The translations under genes were made by a program, and so were the position numbers. The notes beneath the pieces were generated by a model, which searched no databases, had not been told where the DNA came from, and saw only the letters and a list, made by a program, of their open reading frames with translations. Of a stretch of DNA of 64,000 bases, positions 63,508 through 64,000 are shown in pieces. Source of the stretch: Hyperoplus lanceolatus (taxonomy: Eukaryota > Chordata > Actinopteri > Uranoscopiformes > Ammodytidae); the NCBI GenBank assembly GCA_026929865.2, contig CM049400.1, positions 16,374,001 through 16,438,000 on the forward strand. Reading direction: 5' to 3'. How positions within the stretch are numbered: the first letter of the stretch is position 1; the number at the start of each line of letters is the position of its first letter.

Positions 63508-64000
63508 ACGCTTGCATGCATGCATGTGCATATGATCACACTCATTTGCATACAAAAGTGGTGAGGGCTCAAGCGTCCCACACTCCAAAGTCCCCATGCA
63601 GACTTGGAGACGTGCACAAGTGTCCTCCAGTGTCTGGATAATTATGTGGTTTTATCCCACACGTACATGTGACTATAGAAGACACATTCCTTCTCATTCT
63701 TCTTCACATGGAGCCCCTGTCTTCTTGTGTTAACCTGAAAGCTACACAGTTGAGTGTACTGTTTTGGGTTACTCTTTCTATTTATGCAGCACCTTTTTAT
63801 TTGAGAGAGAGAGAGAGAGACTGTGGGAAGAGTAGCCTGTCCCCTCTCTTCTGTGCGCCCTCCCTGACCCGATGTTCTTTGTGTCAGCAGTAGGGAGGGT
63901 AAGGTATCTTTTATAATGAGAAGCCTGAGCAAAGTATGAGCAACTTCTTTCACTTTCTCTTCTTATTTGTCACTATTTTTCTGTCCCTGATGCTGTTCTC
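62342..64000. other. No gene recognised; two dinucleotide tracts
   Basis: The interval contains an AC tract at 62439-62501 and a TG tract at 63430-63504. The rest is unremarkable AT-rich sequence without a family-like frame. Confidence 0.4.

Overview
This is nuclear DNA from a ray-finned (teleost) fish. The evidence is vertebrate genes with classical GT-AG introns, fish-type protein sequences, very abundant (GT)n and (CT)n microsatellites, and a fish-typical mixture of Tc1/mariner, hAT, DIRS, LINE and tRNA-SINE elements. There is no bacterial content, no CRISPR array and no operon.

Four protein-coding genes can be read exon by exon. (1) hras on the + strand (coding 3200-9404) gives a complete 189-residue Ras GTPase with a CAAX box, plus an intron in its 3' UTR. 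(2) A small + strand gene at 14312-15650 encodes a 192-residue protein that is a TSG101-type UEV domain with a short unfamiliar tail. (3) tsg101 on the + strand (18127-34243) has ten coding exons and 390 residues, the full ESCRT-I subunit. (4) ldha on the - strand (37103-42640) has seven coding exons and 333 residues, with an untranslated first exon and promoter near 45000-45200. The order UEV gene > tsg101 > < ldha mirrors the mammalian UEVLD-TSG101-LDHA neighbourhood. However, the gene in the UEVLD position carries no lactate-dehydrogenase-like domain.

The introns and intergenic DNA are crowded with mobile elements. hras intron 2 holds a palindromic Tc1 derivative sitting inside another palindromic MITE, followed by a hAT-like MITE. 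tsg101 intron 3 holds a decayed hAT element interrupted by a 1.25-kb MITE. tsg101 intron 4 holds a broken DIRS-type retrotransposon with a 67-bp internal tandem repeat, then a LINE fragment. The ldha introns hold two copies of one small MITE family and a fold-back MITE. Downstream of ldha, a roughly 0.5-kb block occurs twice. The second copy was later split by a 1.9-kb LINE fragment with an uninterrupted 594-codon reverse-transcriptase frame, and the first copy preserves the empty site.

From about 50 kb to the end I find no gene. That stretch has long GT tracts and three well-delimited DNA transposons: a hAT at 56311-57165, a TA-flanked element at 59226-60350 with repeated terminal motifs and a perfect hairpin, and a Tc1/mariner relic at 61188-62339.

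I see no clear new biological system. The best leads are the UEV-only protein, the nested palindromes in hras, and the dated duplication plus LINE event.
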